DNA of 64,000 nt, from NCBI RefSeq assembly GCF_027943255.1, contig NC_072895.1:75146001-75210000 (forward strand), given 5' to 3'. This DNA comes from Anastrepha obliqua. Taxonomy: Eukaryota > Arthropoda > Insecta > Diptera > Tephritidae. Below the pieces are notes generated by a model. That model made no database searches, had not been told where the DNA came from, and saw only the letters and a list, made by a program, of their open reading frames with translations. Positions 1-9,778 of the stretch are shown piece by piece; the first letter of the stretch is position 1, and each line of letters starts with the position of its first letter. The position numbers were made by a program, and so were the translations under genes.

Positions 1-300
1 TCCTTTTGTGTTGGTGTAGCCAATTGTCTTTTATATGACCAGAAAGGTATAAGTTGCTACGATTGGGCCAAACACTCAATTCCGACCTCTACTTTCAACA
101 ACTTGCAAGATTGAAGCAGGCAATAGAAAGACTTTTGGGTTCCATCAAGACAATGCCGCTACAAACATCTTTAACGCCTCGCTAGGAGTCTCCAGATATT
201 AAACGGGAAGTGCCATTGAATTCGATTTATGGTCAAAAGCTGGCGCCTAGTATTATCACCTTTTAAAACATTTACAAAACTAACTATTATAAACACCAAT
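1..300 (+). pseudogene. Decayed mariner transposase remnant (cecropia-like)
   Basis: Read in shifting plus-strand frames, this stretch carries mariner transposase signatures: TLNSDLYFQQLARLKQAIER near 75-130, a FHQDNA-like second catalytic Asp motif near 140-165, and an LAPS-xYH-like block near 240-265 where the third Asp region should be. It enters from the left window edge and has several stops and frameshifts, so no product is possible. The best family resemblance is to the mariner at 40836-42000. Identification rests on short motifs only, so the right boundary is approximate. Confidence 0.5.
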
Positions 301-1454
301 ACTACTACTACGTGAAATATAATAAAAAATACTCTGTTCTCCAGCGATGAAACTGTGTGGCACCTCGTTCTTACAAATATTTTGTCCTGAAGCAGTGTTC
401 GTTTCTGAATACAACTTGATATATCATATGTACATACAGGACACTTTTGTGTAAAAATTTATGAGCGTGCCGTAACTTATATCTACATATTTACATATGT
501 ACATACATACGCCAAAGCAATCGTCGCGCTGCACATACCCAGTGAAACAATTTTTTGAAGCTGAAAGGAACCGAAAGAGTTTCAAATCGAAATTTTATTT
601 GAAATATAATATATAAATTTATATTCAACGTAATCATTTCTTATTAAAACGTCGCCATATTACAGAAGATGTTAAGAAAAAATAGGTTTATCTAATAAAA
701 GTAGGGCAAAAAATTGACAAACTTAACTTTTTATCAACATCTAAACCAAGTAAACCGCTAAACTAACATAACTACACTTTGGATGGTATTAAGAATACAA
801 ATTATTAAAAAAAATAACATAGTTTGTTGCAGAATACAATAAAATACCATTCGGACCATTAAAAGAGTTTCTAAGTTTGTCTTATAATATTTCATTCCAT
901 CAGCGTAGAACTTCTTGGGATTTCGCGACAAAACTAGGTGCATTATGCAACTCTATTTGAATAAGATCGCTCTGCAAAGTGAAAAAAAAAATCATAATTT
1001 GGGAGCCATGCTTAAGTGTTCGGCTTAAGGTTTTTATGCTGGAAAGGGTTTAAGAGGTTAACTAACGATGGTTTTTGTTTGCTATGAACAACATAATCCG
1101 AGAACACAGCGTTAAGATTCTATGAATCATGCATCTAAAGAACCCAGTCAATCTTGATCTGGTTGATTCAACTGAAAAACATGCTTACAAATTTCTAATT
1201 GTTGACAGTGATTAGAATCAGTTTCAGCTCACTTTTTCCATAACATTTGCTTCTTTTTTTTCATTATTATCATACATAATAAGCTTTTCATTATCACTAG
1301 TTCCTCGATTGCTCCAGGTATCTAAGTAGAAAATGAATGCTGTATCTCCTTTTCGATGTACCTCATCAGACGTATGTACCGAAAGTTTTGAGGGTTATGG
1401 AAAATACCGAACGATTACTACGTACGGTTGTGTAAATCTCTCAATTCTACAGAT
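300..1454. other. AT-rich stretch without recognised genes
   Basis: Apart from the short mariner-like scrap at 860-960, I see only AT-rich sequence with scattered short ORFs and no codon structure, motif or repeat I can name. Confidence 0.5.
860..960 (-). pseudogene. Possible mariner transposase C-terminal scrap
   Basis: The minus strand reads NPKKFYADGMKYYK, followed after a frameshift by an NGPNGI-like segment. This resembles the KPPKFYTDGIMSLEEKW...DQNGIYL end of the mariner at 40836-42000. It is about 100 bp, has no boundaries, and lies on the opposite strand from the remnant at 1-300. Confidence is low. Confidence 0.35.
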
Positions 1455-1811
1455 GAAATCCATCAGGTTGGTAATATTGCTAAGAACCGATATGCCTCCT
1501 GTCTAGCTATCGCATCTATATCCCTATGACCAGGGACTAAGGGATGGGCCTAATTTCAAAATATTCGCAGCCCAAAGGTAAGCCAGACATTCCCCGACTA
1601 ATTTCGAGCGCACCAACATCCAGCCCAGAGCTTTCATTGGCTCTTGAATGCCGAAGTAAATGTTTATTTTCTTGATAGTAGTAACCAACAATTTCTTTCT
1701 TGACTGCGGCTACTTCCGCATGGACTACACTGCAGTGATCCGGTAGCTTGAATTTGAGCTCGATGGGGCACAGTGCGTAGAATACTTTGACCTTAACTTT
1801 GAACATCTTAT
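1455..1811 (-). pseudogene. LINE ORF2 RNase H fragment
   Basis: The minus strand encodes part of an RNase H domain of a non-LTR retrotransposon. A FKLPDHCSVVHAEVAAVKKE segment (the 'AE' carries an RNase H acidic residue) is followed by a frame break and a VPGHRDI segment, the usual C-terminal RNase H motif. The fragment stops exactly at the TTAA-flanked MITE that begins at 1812, so the MITE may have inserted into or beside it. A similar RNase H relic lies at 15080-15410, also minus strand. No reverse transcriptase remains. Confidence 0.6.
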
Positions 1812-2102
1812 TTAACACGTTCCCGCCGGCGCTGTTATTCATGGCCTTCGCCCACAGACGGCAACGTTTACATCTTTTCGCTCTATCGGAAGCGATTGCA
1901 GGTTATAATATATAAAACGAAATTTTTTCATAAGGGTAGTCGTTTATGGCTTCTCATCTCATAGGTACCGTCTAATAAAGTACCATTGGTAGTACACGCC
2001 GTCCCATGAAGCAATCTTGTGCGGGCCACCGCTGGTACACGCCGCCTCATGAAGCAATCTTGTGCGAGCCACCGGTGGTACGCGCCGGCGTGAACGTGTT
2101 AA
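1812..2102. mobile_element. piggyBac-type MITE with TTAA ends
   Basis: TTAA occurs at 1812-1815 and again at 2099-2102. Inside these the ends form an inverted repeat: CACGTTCCCGCCGGCG on the left, and CACGTTCACGCCGGCG as the reverse complement of the right end (one mismatch in 16). Next to the right end are two near-identical direct copies of a 43-46 bp unit (1988-2033 and 2034-2076) containing GAAGCAATCTTGTGCG, plus the start of a third. TTAA duplication with GC-rich terminal repeats fits a non-autonomous piggyBac-superfamily element. There is no coding capacity. It is GC-richer than its surroundings. Confidence 0.75.
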
Positions 2103-2145
2103 AAAAAAGTTAGATTATGTTGTACGGTCTAATACATACTATATA

Positions 2146-3438
2146 CGAGGGTGGATTGATAAGTCTTTAGAATTGCGACATGTATCGGTCATAAATTTAC
2201 TTAATTATTGTGATCGTTAAAAGTGAACTATCAAAAGCGAGCTGTCAAAATTTCATAACATATGGTCAAACGGTACTTTTTTGAGAATTATTTTTGCAAA
2301 ACACTTTTGTATTTTTATTAAAAATGGAAAAAAGTTAACTTCGTGTTGTTATAAAGTTCTTTCATTTGAAAGGTTTAAACCAGAAACAAATTATTGAGCA
2401 GTTGCAGACAGTATTAGGGGAACATGCACCCTCAAATTCAACAGTTTACAATTGGGTAAACGAGTTTAAACATGATCGGATAAGCACCAAAGATGAGCCA
2501 CGCTCTGGGAGGCCAAAAGAAGTAACGACTCCAGAAACGGTGGAAAAAGTGTACAAAATTGTCACACAAGATTGAAGAATTAAATTGAGAGAGATCGCTG
2601 ACATTGTTAACATTAGTTATGAACGTGTGCATAACATAATACATAATGAATTGGGTATGAAAAAGCGTTCAGCTAGATGGGTGCCGCGTTTGCTAACTCC
2701 TCGGCAAAAAATGAACCGAATGTCGACTTCAAAAGTTGGTTTAGACATGTTTAACAGAAATCCATCGGAATTTTTGCGTCGTTTCATAACGATGGATGAA
2801 ACGTGGATCCACCACTATACACCAGAGTCTAAAAAAACAGTCCAAACAATGGGTAGAACGTGGCTCAAGTGCTCCAAAGAAGGCAAAGGTCGTTGCATCA
2901 GCTGGTAAGGTTATGCCATCTATTGTTTGGGATGCACAAGGTATAATTTTCATAGATTATCTTGAAAAGGGTAAACCCATCACAGCTGATTATTATTCAT
3001 CTTTGTTGAATACATTGGACCAAAATATTAAGCAAAAACAGCCACATTTGAAGAAGAAGAAAATCCTCTTTTATCATGATAACGCTCCTTCACATTCATC
3101 TTGGAAAACGCAGAAAAAAATAAATGAGTTAGGCTATGAATTGCTCCCTCATCCACCATATTCGCCAGATTTAGCTCCCAGTGACTTTTTCCTTTTTCCA
3201 AATATGAAAAAATGGCTCGGCGGAAAAAGATTTGCGCCAAATAGTGAAGTTATAGCTGAAACAAATGCTTATTTTGAAGGTTTTGAAAAAACTTATTTTA
3301 GAGAAGGAATAAATATGTTAGAAAAGCGTTGAAAAAAATGTATTGACTTAAAAGGAGATTATGTTGAAAAATAAATAAATCTTTTGTTAAAAAACCAATG
3401 TCTAGTTTTCATTCTAAAGACTTATCAATCCACTCTCG
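2146..3438 (+). mobile_element. Full-length mariner element (DD34D), inactive
   Basis: The element is 1293 bp, typical for mariner, with TA at 2144-2145 and 3439-3440. The ends are inverted repeats: CGAGGGTGGATTGATAAGTC on the left and its near-exact complement on the right (one mismatch in 20). It holds one transposase pseudogene. The ends resemble those of the truncated mariner at 33730-34609, so the two are probably related families of the irritans type. Confidence 0.93.
2324..3374 (+). pseudogene. Mariner transposase pseudogene
   Basis: This encoded a DDE/D transposase of about 350 residues for cut-and-paste transposition at TA sites. The N-terminal helix-turn-helix region (KGLNQKQIIEQL...STVYNWVNEF) is followed by the catalytic core: MDETWIHHY (Asp 1), FYHDNAPSH (Asp 2) and PPYSPDLAPSDFFLF (Asp 3). 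I count 34 residues between Asp 2 and Asp 3, hence DD34D. The ATG at 2324 follows the 5' inverted repeat region. Lesions seen: TAA at 2336-2338, TGA at 2573-2575, a frameshift near 2830 in an A-run, and TGA at 3330-3332 where the family has Trp. The natural end is the TAA at 3372-3374. Few lesions suggest a moderately young copy. Confidence 0.9.
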
Positions 3439-3440
3439 TA

Positions 3441-4535
3441 TGCATGTATACACCGACCAAAGCAAGAGTCATTTCTATCATTGAACATTTTATAAGAGAT
3501 TTTCAAAAAGTCGATAGCTTTTGTTGACTGGGTGCATACATATGTTCATACGGCGACACAAACATACACGCATATATACTATAATATATTTGTGTTTCCC
3601 TCTAAGTTTCGGAGTGCTGCAAACATAAATTTTCCCGACAACATATGTTTGTGTGTGTGTGTGTGTGTGTGTGTGGATGTATTTTTGAAAAGCTGTAACA
3701 CAAAGACCTTCTTTAATGGGATATGAATCAGCAGCAAAGCAATTTCACTCACTCATGTACGATGATTAATGGCTGATGTTATGGACGTACTTTCGGCAAT
3801 TGCCCATACAAACGTATAGATTTGCAAGTGAATATGAGAGTGTGTGTATGTACAAATTAAAAATGGTTGCTGAAGATAGCAAAATATATTATTCGGCACT
3901 AGATGGTAGGGATAACTTTGAATAGTTTTTTTCCGGTTAGATTTGGTATGAGTGATTGGTTCGATGTTTGTAGTAGTGTATTTAACAAGGATCCAATTAG
4001 TGTTTTATAAATCGCAATTTCGATAAATTTATTACACGTTAAGTAGTAATAATTTACCCGCCAGGTGCCTGCTTGAAGTAAAAAGAACAAAGAATAATTT
4101 CTTTCATTTCTCTCGAAGCTGGCCTTTTTACGTACATATGTTAATCCTCATTACAACACTTTTGATATATCGTACCCGTTTTTTACCATCAATAAAACGA
4201 TAATATCCTTTTTATTTTACTCAGGTGATGCGCTCATTTTACTTAAAAACTTGCTACCAAACATATTTTGCCTTCACCTAAAGGCCTAATCTCTTCGAAA
4301 TCTCCGAAACCGACATCCGAAGATCATCCTGCATGAAACTATGGACTTTTACCTCTCTAGGAAGCCATTCCGACAGACGCTGCAACTTTCACGTTAGACA
4401 ACAGTTTCAACCGAAGTTTTGTGTTTTCAAGTGAGTTGTACACATATAGGGACCTTTCTGACCACGAAACGTACAGAAAGCTGAGTAAAAGTGATTGAAA
4501 TACGAAACTAATTTTGCTTACAACCTTGTACATAT
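3441..4535. other. Unassigned AT-rich stretch with a (GT)n tract
   Basis: No gene recognised. A (GT)n microsatellite runs at 3650-3675. The remainder has no motif I can place. Confidence 0.5.
3650..3675. repeat. (GT)n microsatellite
   Basis: Uninterrupted alternating GT for about 26 bp. Confidence 0.95.
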
Positions 4536-6295
4536 CTAGGTTAGGTTAGGTTAGGTTGAAGCGGTTGTCCTGTATGACACACTCAGGCTCATAGCCTATT
4601 GTGATGCCGCGTGGGGAGCTTGTCCCTATCTCTCCTAAAACCAGTGTGTGTTTTTCAAAAACTATAGAACTGAGGTCTTCTATAGAACTGAGGTCTTCTA
4701 ACTCATTAAAAAATTGTCTACCCAGAATAGTAAACCTGCGGCTAGATAGAGCAGGGCAGTGGCACAGTAGGTGCGAGAGTGTCTCTTCCTCGTCCTCATC
4801 TAGACAACTTCTACAGAAGTCATGTGTTTGCACACCCATCTTTTGGGCGTGTCTACCTATTAGGCAGTGCCCCGTTATGACTGAGATCAATGTGCTAAGA
4901 CTGTATTTATTTTGGCTTAGCAGAGATTCTGTGCGTTTAGCATTTAGAGTCGGCCATAGTTGACGGGCGATTTTGCAAGTGGCTTCTTTACGCTATCTTT
5001 CGTTTGCTTTCTTTACAATTTCTTCAAGGATGAGTAGCTTACATGTTTGTAAGGGTATCCCTATGTCATTATCTATGTGCTCGTCAGACAATTTAGTGCC
5101 GAGTTTGCTAGTTCATCGGCTCTACAGTTCCCCTCAATGTCGCGATGGCCAGGAACCCATGTTACCTTTAGGTGAAATGACTCAGCCATCTCGTTAAGAG
5201 ATGTGCGGCATTTCATGGCTACCTTGGAGGTTGTCGACTGTTTTGTGAGGGATTTTATCGCCGCTTGGCGATCAGTGAAAATGTAGATATCATTTCCGGA
5301 TATCGGATCACACTGTATCAGTGTCGCGGCTTTTATTATTGCCATCAGTTCAGCGTGAAAGACACTACAGAAGTCGGGGAACCGAAAACTGAAGGAGATC
5401 CCCAGATGTCCGGAATATACACCTCCGCCCACCCTGCCCTCGAGCTTTGAGCCATCTGTGTATACATGGATGGACTCGCCCTGCCTCACGTCGTCCCGTT
5501 CCCACTCTTCCCTTGAGGGTAGGAGGGTCGTAAATGATGTAATGGCAAGTATAGGCGGGAGTGCATAGTCCACCAGTCCGGGAAGCCCCGAAGTGCCAGC
5601 CAGGATTTTACATAATCCGTGTTTGACCACTTGTTTAGAGTGTTCAGCCTTATTGCCGCACTGCGTGCGTTATATATTGCCTGCAGATCTACCGGAAGGA
5701 GGTTTAATGTCGCATATAATGCTTTCGATGGTGTGGTTGACATGGCGCCGGTTATCAGAAAAGATGCTAATCTTTGCACCTTGTCAAGTTTCTTGATGTT
5801 CACACCCTTCTGAAGGGCATCCCACCATATTACAATACCATAGTAGAGAATTGGCCTAACCTAGCCAATGTATCATTCTGGGTTCCAATCCCCATTTCTT
5901 CCCAATAAGCCTTCCGCAGGAGTACATTGCGGTCATAGCTTTACGTGCTCTGTCTGCGACTGTGAGCCCCCAATTTAGCTTCCTATCTAGTATAAGTCCT
6001 AGATATTTTGCCCTTTCTATTACTCTAAGTGGTTTACCTCCTAGGAATATTTGTTGAAGAGCAGGTGTTTTGTGTTTTCTACTAAAAAGTATCAGATCCG
6101 TTTTTTCCGGATTTACTTCTAGTCCTCGACTTTTACACCAAAGTGATAGTCTCTTGAGAGATCTTTGTTGGAGGTCACATAATGTTGGAAGGTGTTTCCC
6201 CGAGATTGCTATTACAATATCATCGGCATATGATATTATTTTACCTCCAATTTTTTCAAGTTCTTGTAGAAGATTATTGAAGATTATTACATATC
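4536..6295 (-). mobile_element. 5'-truncated LINE with RNase H and TTAGG-like tail
   Basis: A non-LTR retrotransposon lies on the minus strand, 5' end at high coordinates. Homology begins inside the reverse transcriptase just before the YADD box (near 6290), typical of 5' truncation during target-primed reverse transcription. It runs through RT thumb, RNase H and a Cys-rich tail, and ends at 4536-4557 in a short array that reads AGGTT repeats on plus and AACCT on minus. The clade looks like the LOA/I/Jockey side of the RNase H-bearing LINEs. I cannot settle which. Confidence 0.88.
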
Positions 6296-6308
6296 TATGT
6301 ATACACAT
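4546..6308 (-). pseudogene. LINE ORF2 pseudogene: RT, RNase H, Cys-rich tail
   Basis: In order along the minus strand: the RT palm end with ISYADDIVIAISGK (two of the catalytic Asp) near 6230, a thumb segment AKYLGLILDRKLNW near 6000, and a connecting segment NIKKLDKVQRLASFLITGAM near 5790. RNase H follows, with VYTDGSKLEGRVGGGVYS (first Asp, near 5470), CSVFHAELMAI (Glu), YIFTDRQAAIKSL (Asp) and VTWVPGHRDIEGNCRADELA (near 5110). A final segment has GHCLIGRHAQKMG and a C-x2-C...H-x4-C finger-like motif (CRSC...HLLCHC), ending in the tail array. Frames are broken near 5856, 5630-5800 and 5073. An 18-bp tandem duplication (4663-4680, 4681-4698) repeats EDLSSI in frame. Confidence 0.87.
4663..4698. 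repeat. 18-bp tandem duplication in LINE tail
   Basis: Two exact copies of TATAGAACTGAGGTCTTC in direct tandem within the LINE C-terminal coding region. They keep the reading frame. Confidence 0.9.
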
Positions 6309-6309
6309 A

Positions 6310-8530
6310 TTTCCTCACACTTACAAATGCACTGCTAATGGTAGAAGCGCCATAAAGTATGTTATGCAAAAAACAACAAATACGCATCAAATATGATTTA
6401 CATGCGTAGGGAGGGAAAAGGGCTGGTCAAATCGGGAAATAAAAAAAAACTACAAAATATTATATGTATATGTATGTATGTACACACATACGAGCGCAAT
6501 ATCTATAACAATAACTTTGAACGTGGAAATAAATAACCAATATATTCAGCGCCATATACAAAATATTACTTTTGAATTTTGAATGTGATTCAATAGCTAA
6601 AGCCAGAGCAATAATAACAATAATAAACAAATGCAGGAGCGTTCAGTAAAGGGAATAACTATTTTACCGCAGCTAGCGTGTATACCTTGTATTTTTGGCT
6701 ATTATAGCGAACAGAGCATTTGAGCGCTTATTTTTCATAAACATTCGAAATATACTTGTGTGTGTGTGCGTGAATTTATTTCAGTGTGTGTGTGTATATA
6801 TGTATATATGCATATTCAATATCTGATGATTGTTGCTCGCTTTTATTTTCGTTTTTATTTCAATAATGTGGTCGTGATTGTGAATCATGGAATAAATTGC
6901 CTTCCCCGTTATCCACTATTCGTTACAGTTTGTGCACATATTTATTGATTGATTGTATTGTACTGAAGTGAAAACTGTTGAGTTTTGCGCTGTTATGGCG
7001 CATTTTGGTAATAAAATACAAACGCAAGCATACACAAGCGCACATACAGTAGTACGCACATCGCGTATTAGCTGGATATGTAAACCAGTTGATCAAGTGG
7101 TTTTGTTTGTTTTGTTTTTAGTATTTATGAAAATGTTTGCAGTGTGTGCTGGGATATACATATGTTTTCACAACATCATAGAAATTTTAAGTACACGCCA
7201 TGGCTAAGAGAAGTAGCGGCAATATTTGGAAAAAGCCGAAAATCGTATTTCTTACATTTTTGTATTTCTTAACAAAATGTCCGCCATGCTGATGTACGCA
7301 GGTGTTATTTTGAATAGCCCGCTATTTCGGTAATTTTTTGATATTTGACAAGTATAAACTACGCCATTACCAAAAAATACATGATGGAAAGAATAATGAG
7401 ATGGCGCCTTCCGTGGCTCCGTTACTTTGCTCTCAGCGAATTTGACAACGAGTTACGTGATTTTAGCTCCAGTATGGCCAGATTACCATTATCGTAACTT
7501 GATTTAGCTTTTTGATTTGTTATTTAGTCTCGGAAGTTTAGTTCTTTCTTCATGACATTTTTCTAGCCTGTTCTAATTAAAATGTAATGTTTAAAATTTT
7601 GTAAAATATACATTTTTGAAAAATTAGTTCAATAATTCACTCAGTTTTATTTAGCTTTACTTTTTTTAACATCTGGTGGCATTGCCCGCGATTGCAGGTG
7701 TTGTTGGTGTTCTTCTGCTTTCGGCAGTCAAATCTCTCTCTCGCTACTGCATTGTTGCCTAGCTTTGGATATAATATAAAAACGCACTAAAATGCCCATT
7801 CAAAGAAAATAACACAACAAATTTTTATTGAATTGTCTTTAGAATGTGAGTTTTTTTTTTAATAAATGTGTTATGCTTATGTACAATTTAATTTATGAGT
7901 TTTTTGTTAAGCGAGACTTTTTTTGTTAAGGGAACGACTTATTTGCTATATTTGAGGTTATGTAACTAGATAAGGTACTCTTTTTTTAAAAAACGTCAGT
8001 ATAATTTCTTTAGTATTTTCTGGTATTTTGTGGCTTATTTTTACAATGAATATAACTCTTTATGTCCTATGTCTCACTAAGGATTGATGACCGGAAGAAA
8101 CGATTACACCTCTGTGGTTTTAATTCGCATTCAGAAAGTTCAAACTCTTTTTAAAATGTGTAAGAAGGTTTTCAATCTTAAGAAGAGTTGAGAGGAGAAG
8201 ATTTAATATTCTTGCATAACCTTAAATGGAGCCAAACATTAAATTTGCACTTTCAAATTATCAAATTTTATAAGAGTAAAAAAATTTTCATTAGCACTAA
8301 AATCTTCTCAGAGTGACCTTTTTTAACCTTCTTTTGTATAATAATACAGTTTTTTTTTTAACTTAAAGTTTCGGTAGCTTTAAATTAGAAAAAAAAACAA
8401 ACACGAAATTTCAAAGTTTTCGGTATAAAAAAGCACTAAATTTGTTGCGAAGAGCAAATGGTTGGCAATACTGCACAAGTTGGAAAAACGTGACGTCACG
8501 TACTCTCTGATGGGCGCAATCTTCTTTCTA
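6310..8530. other. AT-rich spacer, no gene recognised
   Basis: About 2.2 kb of AT-rich sequence with short GT/GTA runs near 6755-6800 and several poly-A/T tracts. The longest ORFs are low-complexity. I can assign no element or exon. Confidence 0.5.
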
Positions 8531-8539
8531 TCATTCTTG

Positions 8540-9342
8540 CTAAAAATAGAACGATACACGCTTAAACAATGCATTGAAATTATTAAAATTCACAACAAAA
8601 ATGGTGACAATTCGGCAGAGACGGTTCGTAAAACTTGAACATTTTTGGTCATCGTGAAGCACCTTGTCGGACCGCAATACAGAAATTGGTGAAAAAATTC
8701 GAGCTGTTGGGACAAGTTAGTGATGTGAAGAATGAAACCCGTGCACGTCGCTCAAGAACAGCCGAAAATATTGCTGTTGTAGCCGAAAGTGTTGAAGAAA
8801 ACGCAGGTTTGTCCATTCCTCGTCGTTCTTTAGAATTAGGCATTCCACAAACGTCACTACACTGTATTTTGCATAAAGATTTCGGTTTAAGGCTTATAAA
8901 GCCCAGTTAAAACAAGAACAACGTTCTGTCTTTGCTGTTTCGGTTGTTGAAATGCATGCAAATGATCCGGAATGCCATCGAAAAATCATCTTGAGTGATG
9001 AGGCCCATTTCCACCTTGGCGGCTTCGTCAACAAGCAAAATTGTCGGATCTGGGGCTCAGAAAATCCAAGAGTTATTGTTGAAAAGCCTCTTTGCTCTCA
9101 ACGTGTGACTGTTTGGTGCGGTTTATGGTCCGGCGGAGTCAATGGACTTTACTTTTTCGAAAACGAAGCTGGATCAACAGTTACGTTGAATGGATTGCAC
9201 TATCGAGAGATGATTAACGACTTTTTATGTCCGGAATTGGATAGTATTGATTTGGTCAACGTTTATTTTCAACAAGACGGCGCTAAGTGCCACACAAGCA
9301 ACGAAACCATTGATCTTTTATCAAAATAACACCTCTTATTGG
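8540..9342 (+). pseudogene. DD41D mariner-like transposase, 5' two-thirds
   Basis: Plus-strand relic of a rosa-type (DD41D) mariner transposase. It begins near ERYTLKQCIEIIKIHNKN (8550), shifts frame near 8635, and continues through a helix-turn-helix region (SIPRRSLELGIPQTSLHCIL). After another shift near 8910 comes the catalytic domain: ILSDEAHFHLGGFVNKQNC (Asp 1), the TVWCGLWSGGVNGLYFF block and YFQQDGAKCH (Asp 2). It stops after TIDLLSK, so Asp 3 and the C terminus are absent. The break lies at the TA beside the minus-strand DD41D element at 9345. The sequence is closest to the copy at 42689-43070. Confidence 0.8.
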
Positions 9343-9778
9343 TAAACCCTGTTTTTTAGAGGTTAGGTTTTCAAGACGAAATAAAACGTATATAATTTAA
9401 TGTTATGGCCAAGAATTTAGCTTTATTATAAAGATAAGAGTTTGCCATTATGTTTTAAAAATGATTTCGGGCAAGTGGCCGCCGCGGCTGGCTCGAATAA
9501 ATTCCAGCCGAGAGGCTCAATTTTCGACCACTTTTTGCAGCAATTGGGGCCGTATGTCAGCAATAACGCGCCGAATATTCTCTTCCAAGACGTCAATCGT
9601 CTCGGGCTTATCTGCGTAGACAAGCGATTTCACATAGCCCCACAAGAAATAGTCCAGCGGTGTTATATCGCACGATCTTGGAGGCCACACCACAGGTCCA
9701 CGGCGCGAGATAATGCGCTCACCAAAAGTTTCCTTCAATAAATCGATTGTTGCGTTGGCTGTATGGCATGTAGCGCCG

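Noticed and set aside
4536..4557. A true telomere or telomeric array (TTAGG repeats)
   Set aside because: Only about four units are present and they form the 3' tail of a LINE in coding context. No longer array exists nearby.
4601..4963. Plus-strand ORF over the LINE tail
   Set aside because: Antisense to the LINE coding region with its Cys-rich motif and tail; the minus frame explains the sequence.
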